Shown one piece after another: positions 47,456 to 56,111 of a DNA stretch of 64,000 nt. Source of the stretch: Collinsella stercoris DSM 13279. Lineage in GTDB: Bacteria > Actinomycetota > Coriobacteriia > Coriobacteriales > Coriobacteriaceae. Below the pieces are notes generated by a model, which worked only from the letters and a program-made list of their open reading frames with translations, was not told the origin of the DNA and did not search any database. The stretch spans positions 496,001 through 560,000 of the forward strand of contig NZ_CP085935.1 in the NCBI RefSeq assembly GCF_020735465.1, read 5' to 3'. Each line of letters begins with the position of its first letter. The stretch's first letter is position 1. A program made the position numbers and the translations under genes.

Positions 47456-47607
47456 ATGCCGCAAATCAGGCGAAAAGGTAACGAATTCCAAGACGGCCCG
47501 AGTAGACCACGGTTTTTGATCGCAAAATCCCAGTTGTCGATTGCTCGGGACCCTGTTGTGCCTGACCCACTTGGAAATTCGTTACCTTTTCGCCTGATTT
47601 GCGGCAT
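47456..47607. repeat. Long inverted repeat, 37-base arms
   Basis: The arms at 47456-47492 and 47570-47607 are perfectly complementary over the outer 32 bases (beginning ATGCCGCAAATCAGGCG) and then differ by a single-base gap. The 77-base interior contains its own CCCGAG/CTCGGG stem. No coding frame or transposase. Confidence 0.9.
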
Positions 47608-47956
47608 GGGAGCTGTTTCGGTTGCACTTTTGAGGGTCCGGATTACATGCTGCCAGTGAAAACCCCGCTCGGCTGCGCATCTTTCAAGCCGCTTAGATAC
47701 TCATTTGAATGGATCGGTTTGAATGGCTCGGGTTGCTGGTCGATGCGGTTGATGTCGAGTGGCACATCTGGCCGGTATTTCATGGTTTTTTAGGCTGCCG
47801 TGTTAAAGACGTGGGCAGCTCTTTCGGCCTTGAGCGATGGGCACCTCTTCGCCAGTGTTCGTGCAGTGCCTAGCGCGAATGGACGTGCGACTTCGAATTA
47901 TAATTTCAAATTGTTCTTGCTTCGTGGCGTTGGCGCCGATGACTGCAGGGGGCTTT

Positions 47957-48298
47957 ATGGACTCTGAGGTGGTGCTCTCGATTGGCGCGTTGTTGTTTCT
48001 TGCCTTGAGCATTCCACTGCTTGCGGGCCGTGGTGCCTGGCTTGTGGCGGGCTATAACACCATGGCGCCCAACCAGCGCGAACGATACGACGAGCGCAAG
48101 CTTTGCCGCGCTACGGGATGCATGTTGCTTGGCGTTTCCATTGCCTGCGGTCTTATGGCATGCGCCACCGTGTTTGAGACTGAGCGGGTGGGTGCCCGCG
48201 AAGTCGCTGACTGGCTCTATTTGCTTGCCGCAGTGGTTCTCATTGCCGATGTCGTTGTCGGGGTGTGGTATGCCAGCACGAGATGTTATCGAACATGA
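47957..48298 (+). CDS. DUF3784 membrane protein
   Basis: 113 residues. Three predicted membrane helices; after the first comes LVAGYNTMAPNQRERYDERK then LCRATG, the hallmark loop of DUF3784 proteins (family form GYNTMS...YD.KKLCR). Function unknown. ATG 47957 is preferred because CAGGGGGC lies upstream; a longer in-frame start at 47837 would add 40 residues unlike the family. Confidence 0.8.
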   Translation: MDSEVVLSIGALLFLALSIPLLAGRGAWLVAGYNTMAPNQRERYDERKLCRATGCMLLGVSIACGLMACATVFETERVGAREVADWLYLLAAVVLIADVVVGVWYASTRCYRT

Positions 48299-48512
48299 TG
48301 TAGGCAGGTCGGGATCATAGACGGGTCGGGTTGTGCTTCGCGCGATGCGGAGTTGGTCTGCGCGCAGGTATTCGCTTGGTGTCTGGTGATCGTGCGGTCG
48401 CGGTGTCAATGATCGAGCATGATCTTTTGATGCTGGAATCCCCAGCGGATGATTACCTTGAGGATACGGGTCTTACCGCCTAGGGCATGCCCGCGCGTGC
48501 TATCATGCTGAA

Positions 48513-48899
48513 TCACAGGCGTTGATGGGGACGAGTACGTTGGCCCCGCACGGCAAAGAGAGCCCGGGAGGCTGCGATCCGGGTGCGTGCGACCAGTGGA
48601 ATATCACCCCGGAGCCGCGGTCCGAACGGCTGCGCGTTTGGACGGGTTGCGTTTCGCGCGACGAGGGCGTATGTGCCTTGAGTCGCGTGTTGAGCGAATA
48701 TGCGATGCGCCCCGTCTCCAAGTGCAGCTCAGTAGACACCGCCGGGATGGCCGTCGTGACGGGCCAGCCGAGTACGAGGGGAGCGCGATTTGCGCGAACC
48801 TTTGAGCTGGGTGGTATAGCGAAACGCGAATGCGGGTCTGCTTCCCGCACCTATAGGCGCTTCGTCCCAGCTTGAGCTAGGACGGGCGCTTTTTCTTTT
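48513..48899 (+). ncRNA. T-box riboswitch (isoleucine) with terminator
   Basis: The T-box bulge GGGTGGTATAGCG at about 48809 contains UGGU, complementary to the NCCA end of a tRNA with discriminator A. Upstream, GGAATATCACC offers the isoleucine codon ATC as specifier. Downstream, GGCGCTTCGTCC and GGACGGGCGC form a terminator with a T-rich tail (to 48899). Uncharged tRNA-Ile would favour read-through into ileS. A TATCAT -10 box lies at 48501-48506. Confidence 0.88.
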
Positions 48900-48944
48900 G
48901 GGTCGAACGACCCGGTTGGCGCCCACAACGAGAAGGGGGTATTC

Positions 48945-51746
48945 GTGGCAAACGAGTACAAGCAGACCATGAACCTGCCCAAGACCAAGTTCCCCATGCG
49001 GGCGGCCTTGGCGCAGCGCGAGCCGGAGCGCCTCAAGCGCTGGCAGCAAAACCACGTGTACGAGCTCATGCTCAAGAAGAACGAGGGCCACAAGAAGTTC
49101 GTCCTGCACGACGGTCCTCCGTATGCCAACGGCCCGATCCATCTGGGCCACGCCATGAACAAGATCTCCAAGGACATCATCAACCGCTACAAGGCCATGC
49201 AGGGCTTTGAGACGCCGTACGTTCCCGGCTGGGATTGCCATGGCCAGCCCATCGAGCACAAGGTCGAGGAGAAGCTCGGCACCGAGAAGTTCAACAACAC
49301 GCCGGTCGCCAAGATCCGCGAGCTGTGCAACGAGTTCGCCGTCGAGAACATCGACCTGCAGCGCGAGGGCTTCAAGCGCTTGGGCGTGCTGGGCGATTGG
49401 GACAACCCCTACCTCACGCTGTACCACCAGCACGACGCCGCCGACATCGAGGTCTTCAAGGCGATGTTCGATAAGGGCATGGTGTACCGCGGCCACAAGC
49501 CGGTGCACTGGTGCAAGCACTGCCACACCGCGCTCGCCGAGGCCGAGATCGAGTACGGCGACGAGACGAGCCCGTCCATCTACGTGCGCTTCGAGCTCAC
49601 GAGCAAGCCTGCCGGCCTCGAGTCCTTCGACGGCCCCGTGGACTTCGTGATCTGGACCACCACGCCGTGGACGATCCCGTCCGACCAGGCCGTGTCGCTC
49701 AAGCCCGAGGCCGTCTACACCGCCATCGAGCACGACGGCCGCGCCGAGATCATGCTCAAGGACCTCGCCGAGAAGGTCTGCGGCATCGCCGGCTGGGATG
49801 TCACGCCCGTGATGGTCGCCGGCAAGCCCTATGAGGTGCCCGCCGAGGTGCTCGATCACCTGCACTACAAGCAGCCCGTCTTCGACGGCGTCGAGGGCGT
49901 CGCGCTGCTCGCCGATTACGTGGGCACCGAGGACGGTACCGGTATCGTCCACAACTCTCCTGGCCACGGCGTGGACGACTACTACGTCTGCATGAAGGAG
50001 GGCATGGACGTCTGCATGCCCGTCGACGACGACGGCCGCTTCTACAACGGTGACGAGTTCGGCACCGGCGGCCCGTTCTCTGGCATGGACACCGATGAGG
50101 CCAACCCGCACATCATCCAGTTCCTGCGCGACCGCGGCATGCTCGTGGCCGAGGTCAAGATCACCCACAGCTATCCCCATTGCTGGCGCTGCAAGCATCC
50201 GGTGCTCTTCCGCGCCACCGACCAGTGGTTCGTGTCCATGGACAAGACCGGTCTGCGCGAGCAGGCCCTCGACCAGGTGCGCAACCATGTTGCCTGGTAT
50301 CCCGGCCACGCCGTCAACCGCATCGGCGCCATGGTGGAGCAGCGCCCCGACTGGTGCATCTCGCGTCAGCGCAACTGGGGTGTGCCGATCCCGTCGTTCA
50401 CCTGCGCCGACTGCGGCGAGAAGGTCATGAACGACGACACGCTCGACGCCGTCATCGCGCTCTTCCACGAGAAGGGATCCGACGCCTGGTTCACCGACGC
50501 TCCCGAGAGCTACCTGGGCGAGGCCTGCGTGTGCCCCAAGTGCGGTGGCCATCACCTCAAGGCCGACCGCGACATCCTCGACGTGTGGTGGGACTCCGGC
50601 GTGTCTTGGAAGGCCGTGTGCGAGTACCGCGATGAGCTCCATTACCCGGCGGATGTCTACCTCGAGGGTTCCGACCAGCACCGCGGCTGGTTCCAGTCCT
50701 CGCTGCTCACCTCCGTGGGCGCCAACGGCGTGGCTCCCTACAAGGCCGTCATCTCGCAGGGCTTCACCCTGGACGGCCAGGGCCGCAAGATGTCCAAGTC
50801 GCTCGGCAACGTGATCGACCCCAACAAGGTCTGCGACGAGATGGGCGCCGACATCGTGCGCCTGTGGGTCGCCTCGATCGACACCTCGACCGACGTCGCC
50901 TGCGACACCGAGATCCTCGCCCGCACCTCCGACGCGTATCGCCGCTTCCGTAACACCCTGCGCTTCCTGCTGTCCGTGCTCGAGGGCCAGTTCGAGCCCG
51001 CGACCGACGGCGTGGCCTTCGACGAGCTCATGCCGCTCGACAAGCTCATGCTCGCCCGCCTCACCCAGGTTCAGGCCGAGGTCGACGCGGCGTACGAGGG
51101 CTTCGAGTTCAACCGCGCGTACCGCACGCTGTACGACTTCGTGGTCACCGAGCTCTCCAACGTCTACCTCGACGCACTGAAGGACCGCCTGTACTGCGAG
51201 AAGCCCGGCAGCCACGAGATGCGCAGCGCGCAGACCGTCGTGGCCGAGCTGCTTTCCATGCTCATGCGCGACCTGCAGCCCATCCTCGCCTACACGGTCG
51301 ACGAGGCCATGGAGTTCGCTCCGGCCGGCTGCCGAGACAACCAGGAGTACGCCGCGCTGCTCGATTGGTACAAGAGCCCCATCACGCTCGAGCAGGCCAA
51401 CGAGTTCGCCGGCGTCCTCGAGGCCTCCCTCGAGCTGCGCGGCGTGGTGACCAAGGCCATCGAGGAGGCCCGCGCCGAGGGCACCTTCACCAAGAGCCAG
51501 CAGGTCCGCGTGAGGGCGACCGCTCCCGCCGAGGCCTATGCCCTGCTCACGGGCGACAAGGCCGTCGACCTCGCCGAGTTCTACATCGTCTCTGAGGTCG
51601 AGCTGACGCAAGGCGAGGAGTTCTCCGCCCAGATCGAGGCTGCCCATGGCGAGGCCTGCGACCGCTGCTGGAACTACCGCGCATCCACGGGCGCTCATGG
51701 CGAGCACGCGCATATCTGCGACCGCTGCGCCGCCGCGCTTTCCTAG
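48945..51746 (+). CDS. ileS: Isoleucine-tRNA ligase
   Basis: 933 residues. It charges tRNA-Ile. The HIGH-type motif is PPYANGPIHLGHAM near residue 63; the CP1 editing domain carries WTTTPWTIPSDQA near 240; KMSKS is seen as GRKMSKSLGN near 610; a C-terminal zinc finger reads CDRCWNYR...CDRCAAAL. GTG start after GAAGGGGG. Expression is governed by the T-box just upstream. Confidence 0.98.
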   Translation: MANEYKQTMNLPKTKFPMRAALAQREPERLKRWQQNHVYELMLKKNEGHKKFVLHDGPPYANGPIHLGHAMNKISKDIINRYKAMQGFETPYVPGWDCHGQPIEHKVEEKLGTEKFNNTPVAKIRELCNEFAVENIDLQREGFKRLGVLGDWDNPYLTLYHQHDAADIEVFKAMFDKGMVYRGHKPVHWCKHCHTALAEAEIEYGDETSPSIYVRFELTSKPAGLESFDGPVDFVIWTTTPWTIPSDQAVSLKPEAVYTAIEHDGRAEIMLKDLAEKVCGIAGWDVTPVMVAGKPYEVPAEVLDHLHYKQPVFDGVEGVALLADYVGTEDGTGIVHNSPGHGVDDYYVCMKEGMDVCMPVDDDGRFYNGDEFGTGGPFSGMDTDEANPHIIQFLRDRGMLVAEVKITHSYPHCWRCKHPVLFRATDQWFVSMDKTGLREQALDQVRNHVAWYPGHAVNRIGAMVEQRPDWCISRQRNWGVPIPSFTCADCGEKVMNDDTLDAVIALFHEKGSDAWFTDAPESYLGEACVCPKCGGHHLKADRDILDVWWDSGVSWKAVCEYRDELHYPADVYLEGSDQHRGWFQSSLLTSVGANGVAPYKAVISQGFTLDGQGRKMSKSLGNVIDPNKVCDEMGADIVRLWVASIDTSTDVACDTEILARTSDAYRRFRNTLRFLLSVLEGQFEPATDGVAFDELMPLDKLMLARLTQVQAEVDAAYEGFEFNRAYRTLYDFVVTELSNVYLDALKDRLYCEKPGSHEMRSAQTVVAELLSMLMRDLQPILAYTVDEAMEFAPAGCRDNQEYAALLDWYKSPITLEQANEFAGVLEASLELRGVVTKAIEEARAEGTFTKSQQVRVRATAPAEAYALLTGDKAVDLAEFYIVSEVELTQGEEFSAQIEAAHGEACDRCWNYRASTGAHGEHAHICDRCAAALS

Positions 51747-51814
51747 CGAGCCCGGTGGGACTGCCCGCCGCCGGGGCACGCTGCCTCGGCGCCGGGCCGA
51801 TGCCGATGTGTAAA

Positions 51815-51864
51815 GGGGGCGGGTCCGTATCGCGCACGTGAGGCGTGCGTGGCGGACCCGCCCC
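51815..51864 (+). terminator. Strong hairpin between ileS and lspA
   Basis: GGGGCGGGTCCG and CGGACCCGCCCC pair perfectly around a loop that holds a smaller hairpin. There is no T run; termination may be partial. Confidence 0.5.
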
Positions 51865-51891
51865 GCACCCGTTTGAGAGAGTGATGAGCCC

Positions 51892-52410
51892 ATGTCGAAA
51901 CCGACGAAGAGCAGCAAAATCGAGCCCCCGATTGGCTGGCGCGTGAGCGTGGCCCTCGCGGCCGCGGCGGCGGTGCTCGTGCTCGACTGCCTCACCAAGA
52001 TGGTCGTTCGGGACACCATCGCGGTCACGGGCGAGAGCGTTTCCGTTGTGCCCGGCGTCCTGAGCTTTCGCTACGTGGAGAACATCGGCGCCGCCTTTAG
52101 CATGGGGGAGGGTCACGGGCTCGCGTTTGCGCTTTTGGCCTGCGTGGTGACGATAGCGATCGCCATGTATCTGTCCCGCGCGTCGGCGGTGTCAAAGGTC
52201 GAGGTGCTCGGCCTGGGGCTGCTTGCCGGCGGTGCCATCGGCAATGCGATCGACCGCCTCACGTTGGGGTACGTGGTCGATTTCATCGCGACCGACTTCA
52301 TCGACTTCCCGGTGTTCAATATCGCCGACATCGGCATATGCATCGGCGTGGCGCTTGCGTTCCTGGGGTTCATGTTCTGGTCGCCCGCGGCCAAGAGGGG
52401 TGGCGCGTAA
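51892..52410 (+). CDS. lspA: Lipoprotein signal peptidase (signal peptidase II)
   Basis: 172 residues with four membrane helices. It cleaves prolipoprotein signal peptides in the membrane. LDCLTKMVV near residue 26, YVENIGAAFSMGEG near 64, the first catalytic Asp in GNAIDRLTLGYVVDFI near 120 and the second in FNIADIGICIG near 145 are intact. The ATG follows GAGAGAGTGATGAG. Its stop overlaps the rluD start by one base (TAATG). Confidence 0.96.
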   Translation: MSKPTKSSKIEPPIGWRVSVALAAAAAVLVLDCLTKMVVRDTIAVTGESVSVVPGVLSFRYVENIGAAFSMGEGHGLAFALLACVVTIAIAMYLSRASAVSKVEVLGLGLLAGGAIGNAIDRLTLGYVVDFIATDFIDFPVFNIADIGICIGVALAFLGFMFWSPAAKRGGA

Positions 52411-53426
52411 TGGCATCCGAGCTTCATCTGGCCGTCTCCGCAGCCGATGCGGGGGAGCGCCTGGACTCGTATCTGGGGGCGCAGAGCGCCTGCCCCTCGC
52501 GTTCGGCGTGCGCCAAGCTCGTCGAGGCGGGCTCCGTCGCCGTCAACGGCGAGACGTGCCTGTCAAAAAAGCAGGCGGTGGCGGAGGGCGACCGCATCTG
52601 CGTCGAGCTGCCCGAGATCCGGGAGCCAGGCGCCATCGTGCCCCAGGCGATTCCCCTCGATATACGTTACGAGGACGATTACCTAATCGTCCTCTCCAAG
52701 CAGCGCGGCCTGGTGTGCCACCCGGCGCACGGGCACGAGGACGGCACGCTCGCCAACGCGCTCGTCCACCACTGCGGCATCGAGCATCTGGGGACCGTGC
52801 AGGGGGAGGACCGTCCGGGGATCGTTCATCGGCTGGACCGCGATACGTCGGGCCTCATGCTCGCCGCAAAGGACGATGAAACACAGCGCGAGCTGCAAAA
52901 CCTCATCCGGACCCGCACCCTCGACCGCCGCTACATCACGCTCGTGCACGGCGAGATCGTCATGGACGAGGGAACCATCAACACCGGCATCGCCCGCTCG
53001 ACGCGCGACCGCGTGAAGATGGCGGTGTCGGACGACCCGTTCGCCCGCCAGGCCATCACCACTTTCCAGGTGCTCGAGCGTTTTGAGCCCGCCCGCGGCG
53101 ATGAGGGCTACACCCTGGTCGAATGCCACCTCTACACCGGGCGCACGCATCAGATCCGCGTGCACATGCGCCACATCCACCATCCCCTGGTGGGCGACCC
53201 CCTATACGGCAAGGGCAACGAGCGCATGAACCTCGACCTCGACCGGCAGTTCCTGCACTCCTGGAGCGTCCAGTTCGAGCATCCCGTGACGGGGGAGACC
53301 ATAAGCTGCCGCGACGAGCTGCCGTGGGATCTGGCCGCAGCCCTGGACGAGCTGCACGACCGTTCGCTCGGCCGCACGGATGCCGGCCGCGCGATCATCC
53401 CGCGGCTCGGCATGTTGGAGGATTAA
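52410..53426 (+). CDS. rluD: RluA-family pseudouridine synthase (RluD-like)
   Basis: 338 residues. It modifies uridines, probably in 23S rRNA. An N-terminal S4 domain (ACAKLVEAGSVAVNG near 35) precedes the catalytic domain with the motif RPGIVHRLDRDTSGLML near 135 (active Asp in HRLDRDT), then RRYITLVHG and LYTGRTHQIRVHMRHI near 235. The exact rRNA target cannot be settled from sequence. lspA-rluD linkage is common in Gram-positive bacteria. Confidence 0.93.
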   Translation: MASELHLAVSAADAGERLDSYLGAQSACPSRSACAKLVEAGSVAVNGETCLSKKQAVAEGDRICVELPEIREPGAIVPQAIPLDIRYEDDYLIVLSKQRGLVCHPAHGHEDGTLANALVHHCGIEHLGTVQGEDRPGIVHRLDRDTSGLMLAAKDDETQRELQNLIRTRTLDRRYITLVHGEIVMDEGTINTGIARSTRDRVKMAVSDDPFARQAITTFQVLERFEPARGDEGYTLVECHLYTGRTHQIRVHMRHIHHPLVGDPLYGKGNERMNLDLDRQFLHSWSVQFEHPVTGETISCRDELPWDLAAALDELHDRSLGRTDAGRAIIPRLGMLED

Positions 53427-53467
53427 ACCGCGCCCCGCGCGCGTGCTGCCGGATGTGGACGCCAGGG

Positions 53468-53518
53468 GGGGCGGGGCCGCCTTGTGCGCGCGATGCGCAG
53501 GGCGGCCCCGCCCCTTCT
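53468..53518 (+). terminator. Intrinsic terminator after rluD
   Basis: GGGGCGGGGCCGCC and GGCGGCCCCGCCCC pair perfectly over 14 bases and are followed by TTCT. Confidence 0.75.
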
Positions 53519-53598
53519 GAACATTCTTTGAGCTTTTTCGTTTGCGCGTTGGGTGGCGTACACTTGAACGCGTTGTATTTTGCGTCCAAGGAGGCGTT

Positions 53599-54873
53599 TT
53601 GACCCCTATCGTCGCCTTCAACACCATCGTGGGTGTCGTCTTTGGCCTGTGCTTCCTGTACCAGGTCGTGTTCTTCTTCGTCGGGCTCCTTCGCGGCGAG
53701 GTGAAGATCCCCCAGGCAAAAAAACAGCATTCGTACGCCTTCTTCATCGCCGCGCATAACGAGGAGGCGGTCATCGCCAACCTCGTCAAGTCCATTCGGG
53801 AGCAGGACTACCCCTCCGAGCTCATCGACATCTTCGTGGTCGCCGACGCCTGCACCGACAACACCGCGCAGGCCGCGCGCGAGGCGGGCGCCATCGTCTA
53901 CGAGCGCAACGATCTGTCGCGCAAGGGCAAGAGCTGGGTCATGGACTACGGGTTCGACCGCATCCTCAAGGAGTACCCGGGCAAGCACGAGGCGTTCTTC
54001 ATCTTTGACGCCGACAACCTGCTTTCCCGCGATTACGTCAAGATCATGAACGACGCGTACGACCAGGGCTACCTCGCGCTCACGAGCTACCGCAACTCCA
54101 AGAACTTCGGTAGCTCCTGGATCAGCTCCGCCTATGCCACCTGGTTCATGCGCGAGGCGCGCTACCTCAACAACGCGCGCATGATCTGCGGCACCTCGTG
54201 CGCCGTCTCGGGTTCGGGCTATCTCGTGTCCGCAAAGATCATCCAGGGCATGCACGGCTGGGATTTCCACACCCTCACCGAGGACATCCAGTTCACGACG
54301 TTCTGCGCCATCCACGGCGTGCGCATCGGGTATGCGCCCGCGGAGTTCTATGACGAGCAGCCCGTCAAGCTCAAGGCGTCCATCAAGCAGCGCATGCGCT
54401 GGACCAAGGGCTTTTACCAGGTGCTCTTTACCTACGGACGGCATATCTTCACGTCCATCACCAAGTTTCGCCGGTTCGCCGCCTACGACATGCTCATGGT
54501 CATCGGCCCGGCGATGTTGCTCACCCTCATGTGCCTGCTGGTGAACGTCACGTTCATCGTGGTGGGCAGCTTGAGCCATGGCTTTTTGGCAACCGATGCC
54601 GAGATCGAGATGGCCTTCGGCTCGGTGGTGATGATGCTCGCCTACATGTACTTCACGTTCTTCATCATGGGCCTGTTCACGACGGTCACCGAGCGCAAGC
54701 ACATTCACTGCCCGCAAAAATGGCGCATCGTCACCAACCTGTTCACGTTCCCCATCTTCATGTTCACCTACATCCCGTTGACGGTCGCGGCGCTCTTCCT
54801 CAAGGTCGACTGGGTGCCCACGCCGCACGACGTGAGCGTCACCCTCGATGAGGTGCTCGACGGCGCGAAGTAG
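53599..54873 (+). CDS. Family 2 glycosyltransferase, membrane-bound, processive type
   Basis: 424 residues. One N-terminal helix, a cytoplasmic GT-A domain and three to four C-terminal helices. IAAHNEEAVIANLVKSI near 50, VVADACTDNTAQ near 80, DxD as FDADNLLSRDY near 135, the EDIQF motif near 230 and QRMRW near 270 match processive beta-glycosyltransferases (cellulose/hyaluronan synthase-like). The sugar is unknown. The start is TTG 53599 with AAGGAGG five bases upstream; an in-frame ATG at 53542 lacks one. It stands alone between two terminators. Confidence 0.88.
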   Translation: MTPIVAFNTIVGVVFGLCFLYQVVFFFVGLLRGEVKIPQAKKQHSYAFFIAAHNEEAVIANLVKSIREQDYPSELIDIFVVADACTDNTAQAAREAGAIVYERNDLSRKGKSWVMDYGFDRILKEYPGKHEAFFIFDADNLLSRDYVKIMNDAYDQGYLALTSYRNSKNFGSSWISSAYATWFMREARYLNNARMICGTSCAVSGSGYLVSAKIIQGMHGWDFHTLTEDIQFTTFCAIHGVRIGYAPAEFYDEQPVKLKASIKQRMRWTKGFYQVLFTYGRHIFTSITKFRRFAAYDMLMVIGPAMLLTLMCLLVNVTFIVVGSLSHGFLATDAEIEMAFGSVVMMLAYMYFTFFIMGLFTTVTERKHIHCPQKWRIVTNLFTFPIFMFTYIPLTVAALFLKVDWVPTPHDVSVTLDEVLDGAK

Positions 54874-54895
54874 CCCGTGTCTATCGAGATGCGCG

Positions 54896-54959
54896 AAAGG
54901 GGACGGGCCCGCAGCGCACATCCGGTCGTCGATGTGCGCTGCGAGCCCGTCCCCTTTTT
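54896..54959 (+). terminator. Strong intrinsic terminator
   Basis: Long stem from AAAGGGGACGGGC to GCCCGTCCCCTTT with an inner GCAGCGCACATC/GATGTGCGCTGC stem, ending in TTTTTG. Confidence 0.92.
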
Positions 54960-54997
54960 GCGTGCGGTGCGCGTCGGGCGGTTAGGCCGTCGGGCGG

Positions 54998-55393
54998 TTA
55001 GGCGCTATAGCCGTCGTCCATCATCAGCTCGTTCATGAGCTCCTCTTCAAGCTGATCGAACTCGTACTCGTGGTCGTTTTGGAAGTGCTCCCAGTCGTCC
55101 CAATCATCCTCGTAGAACGACGGGTCGTAATCGTACGCGTAGGACGAGTTGACCGCCGTCCCCACGACGCCAAAGAGCAGCAGGGCGAACGCGATGGCCA
55201 GCAGCGAGACGATGCCGAGCGCCACGCCCGTGAGGACGTAGGCGAAGTTCGAGGAGTTCGTCTGCGGCGCGGTCGATGCGCTCGCGCTCTCGATGGGGCG
55301 CGAGGGCGCGAGCGTGTCGGATTCGTGCATGGGCTGCTGCCCAGCGGTGCGAGAGGAGGGCGTGGTGCGGTAGTCGAACGTGGGTGGTTCCAT
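54998..55393 (-). CDS. Small single-pass membrane protein with acidic tail (hypothetical)
   Basis: 131 residues. A Ser/Thr/Pro-rich N-terminal part is followed by one membrane helix (YVLTGVALGIVSLLAIAFAL, continuing) and a very acidic, Tyr/Trp-rich tail (YDYDPSFYEDDWDDWEHF). No family recognised. ATG 55393 follows GGGGGAATCC on the minus strand, so it is likely translated. The tail would lie outside if the N-terminus is cytoplasmic. Not a pilin: there is no prepilin cleavage motif. Confidence 0.7.
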   Translation of the reverse strand: MEPPTFDYRTTPSSRTAGQQPMHESDTLAPSRPIESASASTAPQTNSSNFAYVLTGVALGIVSLLAIAFALLLFGVVGTAVNSSYAYDYDPSFYEDDWDDWEHFQNDHEYEFDQLEEELMNELMMDDGYSA

Positions 55394-55522
55394 GGATTCC
55401 CCCGTAGCTGATCGGATGCGTTGCATCGCATTATACCCGCGCGCCCGTCTAGGTGATAAGGTGACACCACCTCAGAAAAGGGACTGCCCCTCATTTGAGG
55501 TGAACGGGCGGAGGTGATGCCG

Positions 55523-56047
55523 ATGCGCAGGAGGGTGTGTGTCATCGCGGGGGCAGTGTGCTCGTGGGGCGCGGGCGTGGGGCGATTGCCGGCCGCGCGT
55601 GCGGGCGTTCCGCTGCTTTTTGTGGCGCTGTGGGCCCTGCTTGTCCTCGCCGCCGGCATTGATGCGCGGCAGCGGAGGTTCCCGCGTGCGCTCGGTTGCG
55701 CCATCGCCTGCGTATCCGCCGCGTTGAGCGTGCTCGTGGGCGGCCTTGTCCGCTTGGCATGGTGCGCCTGCGCCGCGTGCGCGTTCGGCGCCGTGTTGAC
55801 GGGTGTCGAGATAGTGTGGCGTCGCCGTCATGCGGGCAGGCCGGGACTGGGCATGGGCGACGTCAAGTTCTTGGCCGCCCTCTCGCTTTGGGCGCCGCTC
55901 GATGCGGTGCTCTCGCTTGCCGGGGCGCTCGTGCTCCTGGCGTGGTGCGGGCTGCTCTTGCACCGCGATTCACTGCCGCTGCTTCCCTTTGCGGTTTCCG
56001 TGTTCGCCATGGTTCGCGTCGCCCGCCTACTGGGATGGGTTCCGTGA
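55523..56047 (+). CDS. Short A24 prepilin peptidase
   Basis: 174 residues with about five membrane helices. The two catalytic aspartates of type IV prepilin peptidases are visible in AAGIDARQRRFP near residue 48 and GLGMGDVKFLAAL near 115. The N-terminal cysteine-rich methylase domain of PilD/ComC is absent, as in archaeal-like and short forms. ATG 55523 is preferred (GGAGG eight bases upstream); GTG 55514 and ATG 55517 are too close to it. With comEA/comEC in the same window, a role in competence or Tad-type pili is plausible. Confidence 0.85.
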   Translation: MRRRVCVIAGAVCSWGAGVGRLPAARAGVPLLFVALWALLVLAAGIDARQRRFPRALGCAIACVSAALSVLVGGLVRLAWCACAACAFGAVLTGVEIVWRRRHAGRPGLGMGDVKFLAALSLWAPLDAVLSLAGALVLLAWCGLLLHRDSLPLLPFAVSVFAMVRVARLLGWVP

Positions 56048-56111
56048 CTCGCGTATGTCCGGACGGGATGGCATGATGGTCGCAAGAGATGACAGGATGA
56101 GAGGAACCGAC

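Noticed and set aside
48729..52028. 1099-codon open frame opposite ileS and lspA
   Set aside because: Antisense shadow that runs through the T-box and two clear plus-strand genes; no ribosome site or motif.
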